NCBI RefSeq assembly: GCF_000005505.3
Contig: NC_016133.3
Span: 19,902,001 to 19,966,000, forward strand
Direction: 5' to 3'
Source: Brachypodium distachyon
Taxonomy: Eukaryota; Streptophyta; Magnoliopsida; Poales; Poaceae
Length of the DNA: 64,000 nucleotides
Shown here: piece after piece, positions 25,113-35,532 of the stretch
Layout of the letters: each line of letters opens with the position of its first letter
Position numbering within the stretch: the stretch's first letter is position 1
The notes under the pieces: generated by a model
The model's input: only the letters and a program-made list of their open reading frames with translations
The model's database searches: none
Told to the model about the DNA's origin: nothing
Program-made: the position numbers and the translations under genes

Positions 25113-26430
25113 GCTTGCTAGCTCATCATCGTGCCATCCCGCGCTCTGTGGCGTGTCATGCGCGCGCCCAATTAAACTGAAGCAATTTAAGTACGGCATC
25201 CTTAATTCTTACTCCAGTGCATTGCATATGTTGTTTATGTTGGAAAATTAAGCAATTTTGAGAATAACAATTCAATGAATAATTTCAGAATATAGATCAT
25301 GACGACAGTAGCAACTAACAGATGCATCTCGAAAACACTAGAAGTATTAAATAGCCCAACGAACAGCAATATAAACTCGCAGATCATAACTAAACAACAG
25401 ATCGAATCACAATGTACGTACTGTTGTGATGGAGAGGAAACCGTTGTTGTTACGTTCGCTTGACGAAGTTGTTGACGAAGAAGACGGCGACGCATCACGC
25501 ACCTGCCGAATCGAGAAGCCAGACGACCCGTGGTTACAGGGAAGTGAGCAGTCGCGCGGAGCGCTTCCCAAAAACCTTATTTGCCCTCTCCCGTACAGGA
25601 TCGCAAAGGCGAAAGGTTCCGGAGACCTGCTCTCCCGATCGCTGGTGCACGCTGGCGCTCGGGATGGAGTAGACTACGATGACGGCGCAAAAGCGAGAGA
25701 TAGGCGAAACCCTAGCGCGGTTGTGTTGCGTACCGATCGGAGGGACGGGCGGCTGTATATATAGTTACGCAGGTATAGGTCGATTCGGATTAGGAAATCT
25801 GAACCGACTCCACAAAATCTGCAAGCGGTACGTAATAGATTCCAAAAATATCTCGCACGCGTGACAAAAAGATAAGAGGCCCGGCCCCGCACGACTCGAA
25901 CTCAAAATCGATCCACGAAACAAGGCGAGCGGAGGAGGAGAAGCGCGCATGTTGATTTCTCTTGCTCATTTGCTCAATAGGTGAGAAACAACATTTCTTA
26001 TATGTTGGTCTCACTCACTCTAAACTAGTAAGGTGGGACTATTCTCTTCTCACTTCCCTCATCCCATTTCATGAATGGGTTTTTGAGATTTTTTAGAATT
26101 TATTAAACCTTGGGATTGGGCTGATCAGACCCACCAAATTCTAACAGTTTAACACGCAGAATTTACCGTGTGTGGATCATGTTGTTTTTTGCTTTTCGAA
26201 ATGATCAACTCAAAGGAAAGTACACATAAATTTAGAAGAAGTGCAGCGTGGTAACCGTTGCCGAAACTGTTTCTAAGGCACCGATTCCGATTCCGATCGA
26301 TCGATCCAGCCGTTCCTTTTGTGGATCGTAAGACGGACGCACGACAAGACCGAAACCTTTACGAACTCGGACCGGCCGGACGGCACAGAACGACTGGATG
26401 CCGAGTCGGACTAGATCCCGTGCGATCCGC
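25113..26430. other. Intergenic, possible LTR or leader-like sequence
   Basis: On the minus strand a TATA-like ctatatatacagccg at about 25751-25765 is followed by a GC-rich leader including gggaagcgctccgcgcgac. This recalls retrotransposon LTR leaders, but I found no ends or coding sequence. A 112-residue plus-strand frame at 25426-25764 has no recognisable domain and is probably spurious. Confidence 0.35.
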
Positions 26431-26435
26431 GCCCG

Positions 26436-26443
26436 TATAAATA
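26436..26443 (+). promoter_or_regulatory. TATA box of SKP1-like copy 2
   Basis: TATAAATA, 117-124 bases upstream of the ATG at 26560. The promoter appears intact although the coding frame is broken. Confidence 0.6.
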
Positions 26444-26559
26444 CTACGCAAAGATCGCCGCACCGAGACCAGAAAACACAAAGACGCCCAGCCCACCCAA
26501 ACCCAAGCTAGGCAGCTAGCAAAGCAAACCGAGCACAGCGAGCAGCTAGCTTGTCGATC

Positions 26560-26894
26560 ATGGCATCGGCGTTGGAGGAGCAGGTGGTGCTGCTGCGGTG
26601 CGTGGACCAGGCCACGTTCGCCGTGCCGGCGTCGATGGCGCTGCGGTCCCCGCGCGTCGCCGCCGCTGCGGCGGGGCAGGAGCTCGTGTCGTCGACCTGC
26701 CGCGGGAGGTCTCCGGCAACGGTGTGGCCACGGCGGTCGCGTACTGGGCGGGGCGCGCCGACGCCGCCGCGCGTGGCGCGGACCTCGCGGAGTTCGACGC
26801 CGAGTTCGTGCGCGCGCTGTCGCACGACGCGGCCATCGACCTCGTCCATGCGGCCTACCACCTCGGCGATGACGCTCTTTTCGGCCTCTTTTAA
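26560..26894 (+). pseudogene. SKP1-like protein, short, copy 2 (frameshifted)
   Basis: Starts MASALEEQVVLLRCVDQATF and runs in frame as a SKP1 POZ domain through VPASMALRSPRVAAAAAGQELV, up to about 26685. A small indel there (ctcgtgtcgtcgacctg) moves the frame. The rest (VVDLPREVSGNGVATAVAYW, LAEFDAEFVRALSHDAAIDL, VHAAYHLGDDALFGLF) continues in the neighbouring frame to a stop at 26892-26894. Correcting for the shift, the protein would be about 111 residues and, like copy 1, would end before the F-box-binding helices. The rest of the sequence is well conserved, so the break is recent or a sequencing error. Confidence 0.82.
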
Positions 26895-26971
26895 TTTGCA
26901 GCTAGCCGAACATCCAGATTTAATTAGTAGGACAAGTACTCGTACTTGTTTTAAGTTGCAAGGAATCTTTA

Positions 26972-27851
26972 GGGTCAGTTCTTTTTAGTTTCAGCTTCTC
27001 CAGAAATGACTTTAGCTTCTCTATCTACAAAAACCATGGTAGGGAGAAGCCCATGAGAAGTTTTTAATCCAGTTCTTTTTGGCTTCTGTCACTAAGCTTA
27101 TTCTCTATGTTTGACAACAAAAGTCTTATAATGCCCGTCAACAAAATATGGTTATCATTCATTGTTCGTTGAAAATTGCTATCATGGCACACAAGAAAAT
27201 TGTTGGGAAAGGAAGACAGCGTTGGCTAGTCGGACTCAGGAAGGAGGCGACATCGATCTGCCCACGGCGACGGCGTATTGGAGATAGTCGCCGTCATGTC
27301 AGAGAAGGAGACTAGTGAATGGATCCGGGAGGCACCAAGAATCAGCAGCGGCAAGGGAGCACAAGAGGCCAACGAACAATTGGGGCGGCGCCGTAACCCG
27401 ACGCCGCCGCCGCCAACCTGACGCCGTCGCCGCCAACTCGTCGCCGCCGCCGCGGCCCATGATTTCGCGCAATTAGGCAACGGCGGCTGCAGAATGGATC
27501 CCGAAGGCGGGATTCCGGTGGCTGTGGAGGAACGGATTCCGGCGGCGGTGGCGGCTCTATACGTGAGGAACCCTAGGAGTCCCTAGCGTTTACGAGATGT
27601 GAGGAGAGGAGTCGGGACATGAGGTGTTGGATGAATCGGTACGAAGCCTGCGGTGGCATTTCGCTGGTAATTACGGTGTGCCGTGAGGTGGGATTTTTTA
27701 GAAGGCCGAGAAGCTGCCTTGGACTAGTTTTTTTTCATACGAAAGATTTTGAGTATTGGGCCGCTCACAGAAGCCAGTTGAAATCGAGTTCTTTTCGGCA
27801 TCGGTTGTTGTGGACCTAGAAGCTGTTTTGAAAGCCGAAAAGAACTGGCCC
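26972..27851. mobile_element. PIF/Harbinger (Tourist-like) non-autonomous element
   Basis: The ends gggtcagttctttt (left) and aaaagaactggccc (right) are inverted repeats with one mismatch, flanked by TTA at 26969-26971 and 27852-27854, the target preference of PIF/Harbinger. About 880 bp. The interior is GC-rich (27220-27560, with many CCGCCG units) and may be captured host sequence. No transposase seen. Confidence 0.75.
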
Positions 27852-27939
27852 TTAATTCGTCCTGAGTGGCTATGTTCATATTAGTTCTTTTTTTTCCGAG
27901 AAGACTATGTTTATTTTAGTTGATTCAAGTTTTTTCCTT

Positions 27940-28642
27940 GTAAATACACCTGCGGTCCTACTTTTATTGCCGCGGTGTCAGTTTAGTCCTAAAACTATGA
28001 AACTGAACACTTTAGTCCTACTTTTATGATAAGTGGTGCACGTGAGGTCCTAAGCTCTCGGGCGCGTCTGACTCGCCTACGTGGCACGTTGACCGCGTAT
28101 AGTCTGCTCAGGGGCGTTTGGCGGGAGTTTTGCCGCCGCGGCGGTTGGGAATTTTTGCAGAAAACCCCCTGGCGGAGGAGGCATCCTTATTTCTCCCCGC
28201 GCCGTTCCTCTCCCTTCTCCCCTTCGTACCCGACGACGATTCTAAGGGGACGTAGTGGCGACCGGCCGGTATGGTGACAAGCCAGCGGGGAGATGCTAAA
28301 GTCAGAGGCAGGGAGACGTTGGTCGGGATGGCCCCTGCATGGAGGAGAGCTGGCCATCGGCCTCGTTGTCATGGCGGCGGCGGCGGCAAAACTACCACCA
28401 ACTGATGCGGCCTCGTTTTCTGCAAAAATTCCCAATTGCTGCGGCTGCAAAACTCCCACCAAACGCCCTGAGCCGACGTGTACGTGGTCAACGTGCCATG
28501 TAAGCGAGTCAGACGCGCCCGAGCGAACATAGGACCTCGTGTGCACCAATTATCATAAAATTAGGACTAAAGTGTTCAGTTTCATAATTTTAGAACTAAA
28601 CTGACACGGCGGCAATAAAAATAGGACCGCATGTGTATTTAC
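27940..28642. mobile_element. Foldback element with about 230-bp inverted repeats (MULE-like)
   Basis: The left arm (27940-28168, beginning gtaaatacacctgcggtcc) is repeated inverted in the right arm (28412-28642, ending aggaccgcatgtgtatttac) at roughly 85-90% identity by eye. A 240-bp GC-rich middle separates them. Long inverted repeats are typical of Mutator-like elements; a 9-bp TSD was not found. A decayed relative may lie near 54830-55040. Confidence 0.75.
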
Positions 28643-29322
28643 CTCTTTCAAACCACTCTGTTGGCCCGTCAAGTCCGTAGTGGGGTGAGGTTGGCTGCGC
28701 CCCAGGCCATCGCCCAAATTTCCCCGGGTTCCTGGGCCGTGCTCGGCCTCTGGATAAGTACCATACTACCTTTTTCAGTACATTCTAAAAAAAAAACTTT
28801 TTCGGAAATTTCCGTGACGTTTACGTTTGGTGGCTTAGTTCACAATTTCCGTGACTTTTACTTTTTGGTGGCCTAGTTCACAATTGCAGCTCCATCTATT
28901 TTGTTCGTGTGTATGTGCTGTAGCAGTACAACGTCGTATAGCACTTTATTCTGGTACAAACTTATATCATGGAGCAGTTCCGATAAGTATCAGGTTTCTC
29001 GTTCACGCAAAGAAAAGGAAAAGTTTGCTTGTTGCGCGGGTTGTGTTTGATTTTTGTCTTTAATGCGTGCGCTAATCCCGTGCTCCAAACTGATTTACAG
29101 AGATTACGAGTTAAATGGAATAAAAGGGCAGAAGACATACTAGTGGAAGTACTCCACTACAACTCTTCTTTGTTCTTAGTATTAATCAAAATAGCAGATC
29201 GAACTAGGACACTGCATTGGGACAATTAATTAAGCGGAGTTCTTAACAGCAGACCGAAGAAACTCCAGTAGTGCGTCGATCGGGCAAACACAAATGAACG
29301 AAGCTAGCTCGAACTAATTTAT

Positions 29323-29691
29323 TTAAGCGAGAAAGAGGGCGAAGAGGGCCTTGTCGTCGAGGTGGTCGGGCGCGGCGGCGGTGACGAGGTCCACGGCGGC
29401 GTCGTGGCTCAGCCCGCGGACGAACGCCGCGTCGTACTCCGCGAGGTCGCAGGCGCCGCTCGCGGCCGCGGCGGCGCGGGACTCCCAGTACGCGACCGCC
29501 GCAGCCACGCCCTTGCTGGAGACGCCCCGAGGCAGGTCCACCACCACGTGCTGCTTCTGCCCGTCGGCCGCCGCGGCGGCGGCGACGCGCCCCGACCGCA
29601 GCGCCAGCGAAGCCGGCACGGTGAACTGGACCAAGTCGGCGCACCGCAACACCACCATCGGGGAGTTCTCCTGCAGATCCATCGCCGCCAT
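29323..29691 (-). CDS. SKP1-like protein, short (POZ-only), copy 3
   Basis: Minus-strand single-exon frame starting MAAMDLQENSPMVVLRCADL at 29691. The second Met at 29682 aligns with the start of copy 4. SKP1 POZ features: FTVPASLALRSGRVAAAA, VVVDLPRGVSSKGVAAAVAYW, DLAEYDAAFVRGLSHDAAVD and DHLDDKALFALFLA, then a stop. The frame has no disruption. The F-box-binding C-terminal helices are absent. The frame stays open upstream to 29820 because of a 30-bp tandem repeat, but the conserved start and family comparison favour 29691 or 29682. Copy 4 at 40466 is its inverted duplicate. Probable role in or against SCF-type ubiquitin ligases is inference. Confidence 0.8.
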   Translation of the reverse strand: MAAMDLQENSPMVVLRCADLVQFTVPASLALRSGRVAAAAAADGQKQHVVVDLPRGVSSKGVAAAVAYWESRAAAAASGACDLAEYDAAFVRGLSHDAAVDLVTAAAPDHLDDKALFALFLA

Positions 29692-29724
29692 CGCAACGAG
29701 ACTAGGGATTTCGCTTTTGTTTCC

Positions 29725-29784
29725 GGCGTGCTCTGTTTTGCGAGCGATGTTTGCGGCGTGCTCTGTTTTGCGAGCGATGTTTGT
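29725..29784. repeat. 30-bp tandem duplication upstream of SKP1-like copy 3
   Basis: Two adjacent copies of a 30-base unit beginning ggcgtgctctgttttgcg. Thirty bases keep the frame, so the upstream extension reads the same decapeptide twice on the minus strand. Not seen in the matching leader of copy 4. Confidence 0.85.
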
Positions 29785-30129
29785 GGTGCGTGCGTGCATA
29801 AATGGGTGCGCTGCGTACACGGGCTCGAGCCCGAGTCGGCTGGTGGGACGATGCGCGGGCGTCTCAAGAGTGCGTGTGTGGTTCGGATCAGTTCTAAAGT
29901 TTCTGTTCCGGTTTCGTGCACGCGGCGTCTCTGATCCGGAGAAAGGAAAGGAAATGCGAGACTTGGAGAAGAAGATTGCGAAATTAAACCGGCCGTTTGG
30001 GGTGCCGTCCGGCGGCGTCAGCGTTACTTGTGCAACGGGTACGGGTGGGGGTCTGATGATTCATCGAGTTGGTCATTTTAGGCCTTTATTACACGTTTCC
30101 ATTTTATAGTTTTTTTCTTCAAGTTATCT

Positions 30130-30142
30130 TGTTACGGCATGC
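30130..30142. repeat. LINE target-site duplication, left copy (13 bp)
   Basis: tgttacggcatgc, repeated exactly at 31760-31772. Confidence 0.9.
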
Positions 30143-31759
30143 GTCGGGCGTCGTTTTTCGCGGATGATGCAGTTGTTGTGATCCAGCCGGTGGAGAGGGA
30201 ACTTCAGACGTGTGTGGCCTTGCTTGAGGATTTCGCTGTGGCGTCCGGGCTGAGGTTCAATTTCCTTAAGACCTCGGCCCATCCGATCCGTTGCTCCGAG
30301 GAACAGATTATGCTCGTTCATCATGTTGTGACCTGTGAGGTTAAACCCTTCCCTTGTTCATATCTGGGACTGCCGCTTGGCCTAAAGAAACCGTCTGTGG
30401 GGCAGCTGGTTCCGATTGTGGAGAAAGTGGAGAAGAAGCTTCGATGTGGTCTGCTCCTGTGTTCTCGACCGGTGGGAGATTGACTTTGGTACGGTTTGTG
30501 TTATGTGCCATGCCGGTTTATGCCATGATGTCGCTGGAGCTGTCGGTCAAAACGATTTCGGCTATCAAGAAGCTCTGTCGCGGCTTCCTGTGGAAGGGGC
30601 GGAAGGAGGTCCGTGGCGGCCACTGTCTTGTGGCATGGCAAACGGTTTGCTCCCCCAAACAATTTGGTGGTTTGGGTATTCCTAACCTTCGGCTTCTCAA
30701 TGTGGCCCTGCAAGCTAGATGGGGATGGCTGAAGTGTTCGGCTATGGATAAGCCTTGGGCAGAGTTCGATCTCCAAATCCCTAACCTTGCTTTGGATCTG
30801 TGCCGAGCGGCTATTGTGATCACTGCGGGAAATGGTCAACGGGTCAATTTCTGGTGTGATCCATGGCTTCATGGTACGGCCCTATGTGATATCGCGCCAC
30901 ATCTCTTCTTGAAGGTTGGTGGTGGCGGGAAGATGTTGACGGTCACCGAGGCTCTAAAGGATCGCAGATGGGTCATGAAGATCAAACATGACCTGAACTC
31001 TATTGCCATCGATGAGTTCTTGTGTGTTTGGGACCTTGTGGGCCAAGCGGAGCTCTCTGCCGAACAGGACTCTTTCCGATGGAAATGGGAAGGCAATGGC
31101 AGATACTCGGCGGCATCCTCATATGCGGCGTTCTTTGGCGGTCATATTGCCTTGCCTGGGGCGGTTGAGCTCTGGTCTTCGAGAGCCCCAGGTCGATGTG
31201 TTTTCTTCATGTGGTTAGTCCTTAGGGGACGTTGTTGGACGGCAGATCGCCTACGTCGTCGTGGTCTTCCCCATCCTTAGAGATGTCCGCTTTGCGATCA
31301 GATGGATGAAGACATTAACCATTTGATGTTGGGATGCGTGGTCTCTCGCCAAATCTGGTTTTCCGTCTTGGATCGTTGGGAGAAGAGGGAGTGGGTTCCC
31401 GGTGCACTTAGTACCATGGCGGATTGGTGGCCGAGCCTGGATGCTGGAGGACGTAAGAATCGAAGAAATTTAAACACGGCGGTTACCTTAGTATGTTGGA
31501 GCATTTGGAAGCATCGCAATGCGGTGGTTTTTGATGGAGCAACGCCGAGCGTGTCACAGGTCCTTCGTGTGATCAGCCAAGAGGGTGATGCGTGGTGTAG
31601 AGCGGGTCTTCTTAAGGGTTCAGCTCTCTTTTGCAATTTTGGTCTGGTGGATGTAATGTGGGCGTTGCGTGAATAATCGTGTAATTTGACTTATGCCGCG
31701 TTGTGGTCTTGTTCTTTAATATATGATATACCTGTCGAGGTATATTCTAGAAAGAAAAA
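30143..31759 (+). mobile_element. 5'-truncated LINE with 13-bp TSD
   Basis: Starts in the middle of the reverse transcriptase at the catalytic motif (FFADDAVVVIQPVEREL) and continues through YLGLPLGLKKPSVGQL, KKLCRGFLWKGRKEVRGGH, QFGGLGIPNLRLLNVALQAR and WCDPWLHGTALC. The zinc-binding C-terminus follows (CVFFMWLVLRGRCWTADRL, then NHLMLGCVVSRQIW and CWSIWKHRNAVVFDGATPS). It ends in a 3' UTR and A-rich tail (aaagaaaaa) at 31751-31759. Frame changes occur near 30480 and 31280. The start at the RT active site is typical of incomplete reverse transcription. It is related to the fragment at 13340-14248. Confidence 0.92.
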
Positions 31760-31772
31760 TGTTACGGCATGC
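31760..31772. repeat. LINE target-site duplication, right copy (13 bp)
   Basis: Exact match to 30130-30142. Confidence 0.9.
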
Positions 31773-31782
31773 TGTACATTAC

Positions 31783-32565
31783 ATAATTATATTTTGCGTC
31801 CCTCGCCTTGTCAAAAACAAGTAGCAAAATCCTTTTTTCTATGCTTTTGGTCATCCAACTATTAAACGAGATACATTTGGTCTCTCTTCCCGGACGAGGC
31901 GGTTTCAGTGCCAGCGTCCCACGTTTTTACTGTCCCACTTGTCACATCGGCTTGCTGTTGACTTAATTAACGGTGTGACCATGATCCCACGGCTTGCTGT
32001 TGACATAATTAACGGTTTGACCATGGTCCCACCCCTCGACTTGACCATGGCACTCGACGTCATCAATTTCCCTTGGAACATTCTCCTGTTAAAAATTGTG
32101 GCCCAAATCAACCATAATGGCATCCCCAAAAATCCACAAACCCGAGCGCAATAGGGAACACGTACCTTCACGGGGGGCCCACTCGGTTCAATCTCATCCG
32201 GCATTAGAATCAGCTCGCCGGTATCAGCTCCAGTCAACATGGCAGCGACGATGACGATCGGGGAACGAGACGGGGCTATGGGAGGGCGAGAAGATGCTAG
32301 CTAGGGGAACACAAAAAGATGGAGACATGTGGTCCTGAGCTACCGTCACAGGTGACCTCGACCACCGACGGCGCTGACTTTCCTCTCACCGGCCGGGAAG
32401 AGGGACCAAATGTGTGCTGTTTCGACAATTGGATGACCAGAGAGGGACCAAATGTGTAAATGTGTGCTGTTTCGACAATTGGATGACCAAAAGTATACGA
32501 AAAATTGAGGAACATTTTGTGTACCTTTTGACAAGTTGAGGTACGAAACATATACTTTGCTCTTA
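31783..32565. mobile_element. MULE-like element, left-arm copy
   Basis: About 780 bp with inverted ends of roughly 100 bp (left end around ttttggtcatccaact; right end around agttggatgaccaaaag-like sequence near 32480). On the minus strand it carries a short conserved frame starting MLTGADTGELILMPDEIE and running to a possible donor at 32170. The copy at 36165-36945 has the equivalent MSTGADTDELMLMPGE on the plus strand. No transposase is visible. The pair forms part of the inverted duplication. Confidence 0.65.
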
Positions 32566-32840
32566 TATAAATTGGTCTACATTTGCCTTTTGCCAAGACT
32601 TTTAAGTGTCTGTATACAATACGGTGTTGAGAATTAGAATTATCCATAGTTGCAAACTGCAAGGACTACTCGCTGTAGGGAAACAAAACCAATAGATTAA
32701 TTTTTCAAGTATTTTATGAAACTACTACAAAGCCGCTACAAAATGCATGCATGTCGTCATAAAAAGCCCGTGGTTAAGCTTTTTCGCACTTGGGCTAACA
32801 GTATTGCAAATAATAATAGGACAAGAATAAAAGCCTACAA

Positions 32841-33830
32841 CGACTCCTCCGTTACTTTGTGTTACAAAGATTAGATTGCGCGTTTCCTCTCTGGCGTTGT
32901 TCGTTGCTCGCCCGGATCCAAGCGCACGGATTAAAAAAGAGTCTCTAAGAGGAAGAGACTCTTCCTCCCCGAACTCCACCCTGCCGCCGCACCTGCTCCC
33001 TTGGCCCACGTCGCCGCGTCCCCTCCCCACTCTCCCTAGGCCTCGCCAAAGAGCCAGCTGAGTTTTTGTTTTGAAAATAAAAGTTAAAAGCTAGAGTCAA
33101 AAATTAAAAAGTTCACAAATAAAAAGCACGAAAAAAATGAAAAGTCAAAAATTTAAAAGCTAAAATTTTAAAAGCAAAACTAGAAAAAATAAAAAGTTTC
33201 CAAAAAGGCAAAAAAATATCCGACACCCAAAAATATGGTTGTCGGGATTTGACTGCCGTGTTTTGCAAAGTTTTTTAGGAAATTTTATTGTATTCTTAGT
33301 TATAGGATCTACTTTGTAGTTTTTGTTAGATGTAAAATATTATAGTTTCATAGTTGTGATGGACACCGGGTCTGAATGAATCTACAATGGATTCTAACTT
33401 TCTAAGGAAAAGTGCTATGGGACTGGTTTCTTTGTTCTCGGTCAACTGAGTGATCACAAAACCATTAAAAAAAACTATTTTACTTGATCAAATACGTAAT
33501 ATATTTCATAAATCCTTGTTTCGAACAAATTAAGGGCGCGTTACATGAAAGTTGCTGGGATTGTGATATGACAGCATGCAATCCATCTGTAGTTTGAACC
33601 GACCAGGCACAGGCCGGCCGCAGTAACCACTCTGAGACTCAAGAAAGTGGATCCCTCTCACCAAATTCCAGAGCGAGCTGCAGCTATCTAAACCCCCCAA
33701 ATAATTCCTCTATCTAAATTGCCTCAACCAATCCCCTACTCATACAAGCATGCAGTATTGGAACAGGTGATGCTCTCTAGCTCCTCCAAACCGGCAACCA
33801 CTCAACATCTCCAACTCCATCGATCACCTC
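32841..33830. other. Intergenic, AT-rich, centre-left of the inverted duplication
   Basis: Low-complexity A-rich sequence at 33060-33230 and no supported coding frame. The proximal part from about 33540 should contain the promoter of the lectin-like gene. Confidence 0.5.
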
Positions 33831-33833
33831 AGC

Positions 33834-33842
33834 TATATATAC
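33834..33842 (+). promoter_or_regulatory. TATA box of the lectin-like gene
   Basis: tatatatac about 115 bases upstream of the ATG at 33953; a CA-rich leader follows. Confidence 0.6.
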
Positions 33843-33952
33843 ACACATGACCATGCAACACCATCCACACAACCACAAGCAAGCAAGCAAGCACACAAGC
33901 AACAACCACAACTGGCATAGCAACAGCCTATATCCAAGCTACCTCGCTAGCC

Positions 33953-35002
33953 ATGGAGCTCCTGCGAAGCATCGCCGTCCTCCTACTCCTCTCGTGCTCC
34001 CTGGCAGCAGCGACAGCGCCGGCGGGCACCCTGGAGCGCGTGTCCAAGCAGCAGATCCTAGCCAGCATCCCACCGGGAGGACACGCCAGCCCGCCCGTGC
34101 CGTTCCTGACGTCGCCGTCCGGCAAGTACGCCGCCTACTTCGTGCGCACCCACACCGTCCCCGGCGCCGGCGGTCTCGGCGCCGACTTCTGCTACGTGGA
34201 GGTCACAATGTCCGCCCACGGGGGCTCCGAGGGCGCCGCTGGCATCGGCACGAGCGTGTGGGAGTCGGAGTGCCGCCCCGTGAGCACGGTGAACACGTGC
34301 ACGCTGCTCTTCTCTTGGCACGGCCTCGAGGTGTTCGACGGCAGCGAGGAGGTGTGGCACGGCGAGACCAACACGGACGGCACCAACTTCCTCCAGACGC
34401 TCGAGCTCGTGGACGACGGCGACATGCGCGTCCGCGACAAGGACGGCGAGCTCGCCTGGCGCGCCAGCGACGAGCCGCGCCACGCGCAGCGCTGCGGCGC
34501 GCCGGGATCCCCCGGTCTCGCCGCCGCGCTCCCGCCCTTCGCGGAGCCCATCGGCGCGCACAGCAGCAGCCTGCCCTTCGGCCAGGAGGAAGGCGGCAAC
34601 GGCCACGCGGCGCAGCTCCCGCAGGCGGCGGAGCTCGGTGACGGATCAGTGGCCCCGTGGGCAGGCGGCGCCGTGGGAGCTGCGCCGGTGGCTGCAGGCG
34701 CCTTGGGCGATGGCTATGGAGCTGCACCGGCGGCAGGAGTGGCACCAGGGGAAGGATTGGGCGACGGCTATGGAATTGCACCGGCCGCGGCCGGGGTAGG
34801 AAACTATGGTGGCGCCGGGGCCGTGGGCGTGGCTGGACAGGGTGGTGCCGTGGGATCGGCAGGGTTCGGGAGCCAGCCGCTGGTGGACAACAGCCCTTAT
34901 GACAGTGCGGCCTGGAAGGACGGTCGTGGGGCCCATCTGTCGGCCATTGGATTTGCGGTGTTTGTTAGCGCCGCGCTTGGTGCTATGGCTGTGGGTCTCT
35001 GA
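33953..35002 (+). CDS. Secreted, GPI-anchored bulb-type-lectin-like protein
   Basis: Intronless frame of 349 residues. Residues 1-20 (MELLRSIAVLLLLSCSLAAA) form a signal peptide. Residues about 30-180 resemble a divergent B-lectin (mannose-binding bulb lectin) fold. They include FLTSPSGKYAAYFVR, VWESECRPV, CTLLFSWHGLEVFDGSEEVW, LQTLELVDDGDMRVRDKDGE and LAWRAS. The last matches the strand pattern LxLxDDGNLxLxDxxGxxxWxS, but canonical QxDxNxVxY sugar-binding motifs are not seen. Residues about 185-310 are a low-complexity Gly/Ala-rich stalk with two LGDGYG(A/I)APAA units. The C-terminus (HLSAIGFAVFVSAALGAMAVGL) is a hydrophobic tail after small residues, as in GPI-anchored proteins. Likely at the cell surface or wall. 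It sits at the centre of the inverted duplication and is itself not duplicated. The family assignment is moderate; the gene call is strong. Confidence 0.82.
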   Translation: MELLRSIAVLLLLSCSLAAATAPAGTLERVSKQQILASIPPGGHASPPVPFLTSPSGKYAAYFVRTHTVPGAGGLGADFCYVEVTMSAHGGSEGAAGIGTSVWESECRPVSTVNTCTLLFSWHGLEVFDGSEEVWHGETNTDGTNFLQTLELVDDGDMRVRDKDGELAWRASDEPRHAQRCGAPGSPGLAAALPPFAEPIGAHSSSLPFGQEEGGNGHAAQLPQAAELGDGSVAPWAGGAVGAAPVAAGALGDGYGAAPAAGVAPGEGLGDGYGIAPAAAGVGNYGGAGAVGVAGQGGAVGSAGFGSQPLVDNSPYDSAAWKDGRGAHLSAIGFAVFVSAALGAMAVGL

Positions 35003-35212
35003 TCGGAGCACGAAGACGGTGCTCTATATATCTGGTAATTTGTGGGTGTGTGTTTTCCTGTATTTACCCATGTGTTGTAACTTCTAAGAGTGGGCAAGTT
35101 GGTGTTGTATGTGTGATTTGAGTAAATTAATCTCAAATTTGAATGGATATTATTGCATCATATTTTATCGGTTCATTTCATGACAATCACAGTTACTAAT
35201 ATACACATCTCT

Positions 35213-35532
35213 TGAAAAGTTGAGCCTGGCTCGGATGGTTTGGTTCCTTGTGGTGAAACCAGCCTATCCAGGTTCAACTCCTAAATTTGACATGTGTGTT
35301 TATATTTTTTTGGATCATTTCAGGATTTAGTCGACGCTATTCTTTCAGTAGTAGGTGACGTATCCGTAAACAGGGAGGCATATGCGGTAACTTCGTCAAT
35401 CTCTCAAGATCAGCCGCCTCAGTCTTTCATAGGTGCACATAAAATGTTAGGGTGTGCCTTTGTGCGTTCACAACGAGAAGTGTACGCGTCGTGTTGTGAA
35501 CATCTGCGTTTGTTCTTTGTTTTAAAAAAAAC
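35213..35532 (+). mobile_element. Au-type SINE
   Basis: tRNA-derived head with pol III boxes: A-box-like tggctcggatgg and B-box caggttcaactcc (35270-35282). Next comes a body matching the grass Au SINE (tttcagtagtaggtgacg, gtaacttcgtcaatctc, cctcagtctttcataggtgc) and an end in a short T/A-rich tail (35518-35530). About 320 bp; no clear TSD. Confidence 0.8.

Larger units (their letters stand above)
28890..32840. repeat. Left arm of a large inverted duplication
   Basis: Segments match the right arm (35920-46890) in reverse orientation. The pairs are: 28893-28965 with 46810-46890; 28960-29245 with 45955-46255; the SKP1-like copy at 29245-29860 with 40255-40706 plus 45784-45955; 29880-30130 with 37340-37590; and 31760-32840 with 35920-36950. 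The LINE at 30143-31759 is an extra insertion in this arm. Matching is by eye from shared words such as tcttcttctccaagtct and gacgacatgcatgcatttt. Confidence 0.85.

Noticed and set aside
25426..25764. 112-codon plus-strand frame
   Set aside because: Ends inside sequence that on the other strand looks like a TATA-led LTR or leader; no recognisable domain.
34058..34781. Long antisense frames over the lectin-like gene
   Set aside because: A GC-rich coding strand leaves antisense frames open; arginine/proline-rich translation without domain.
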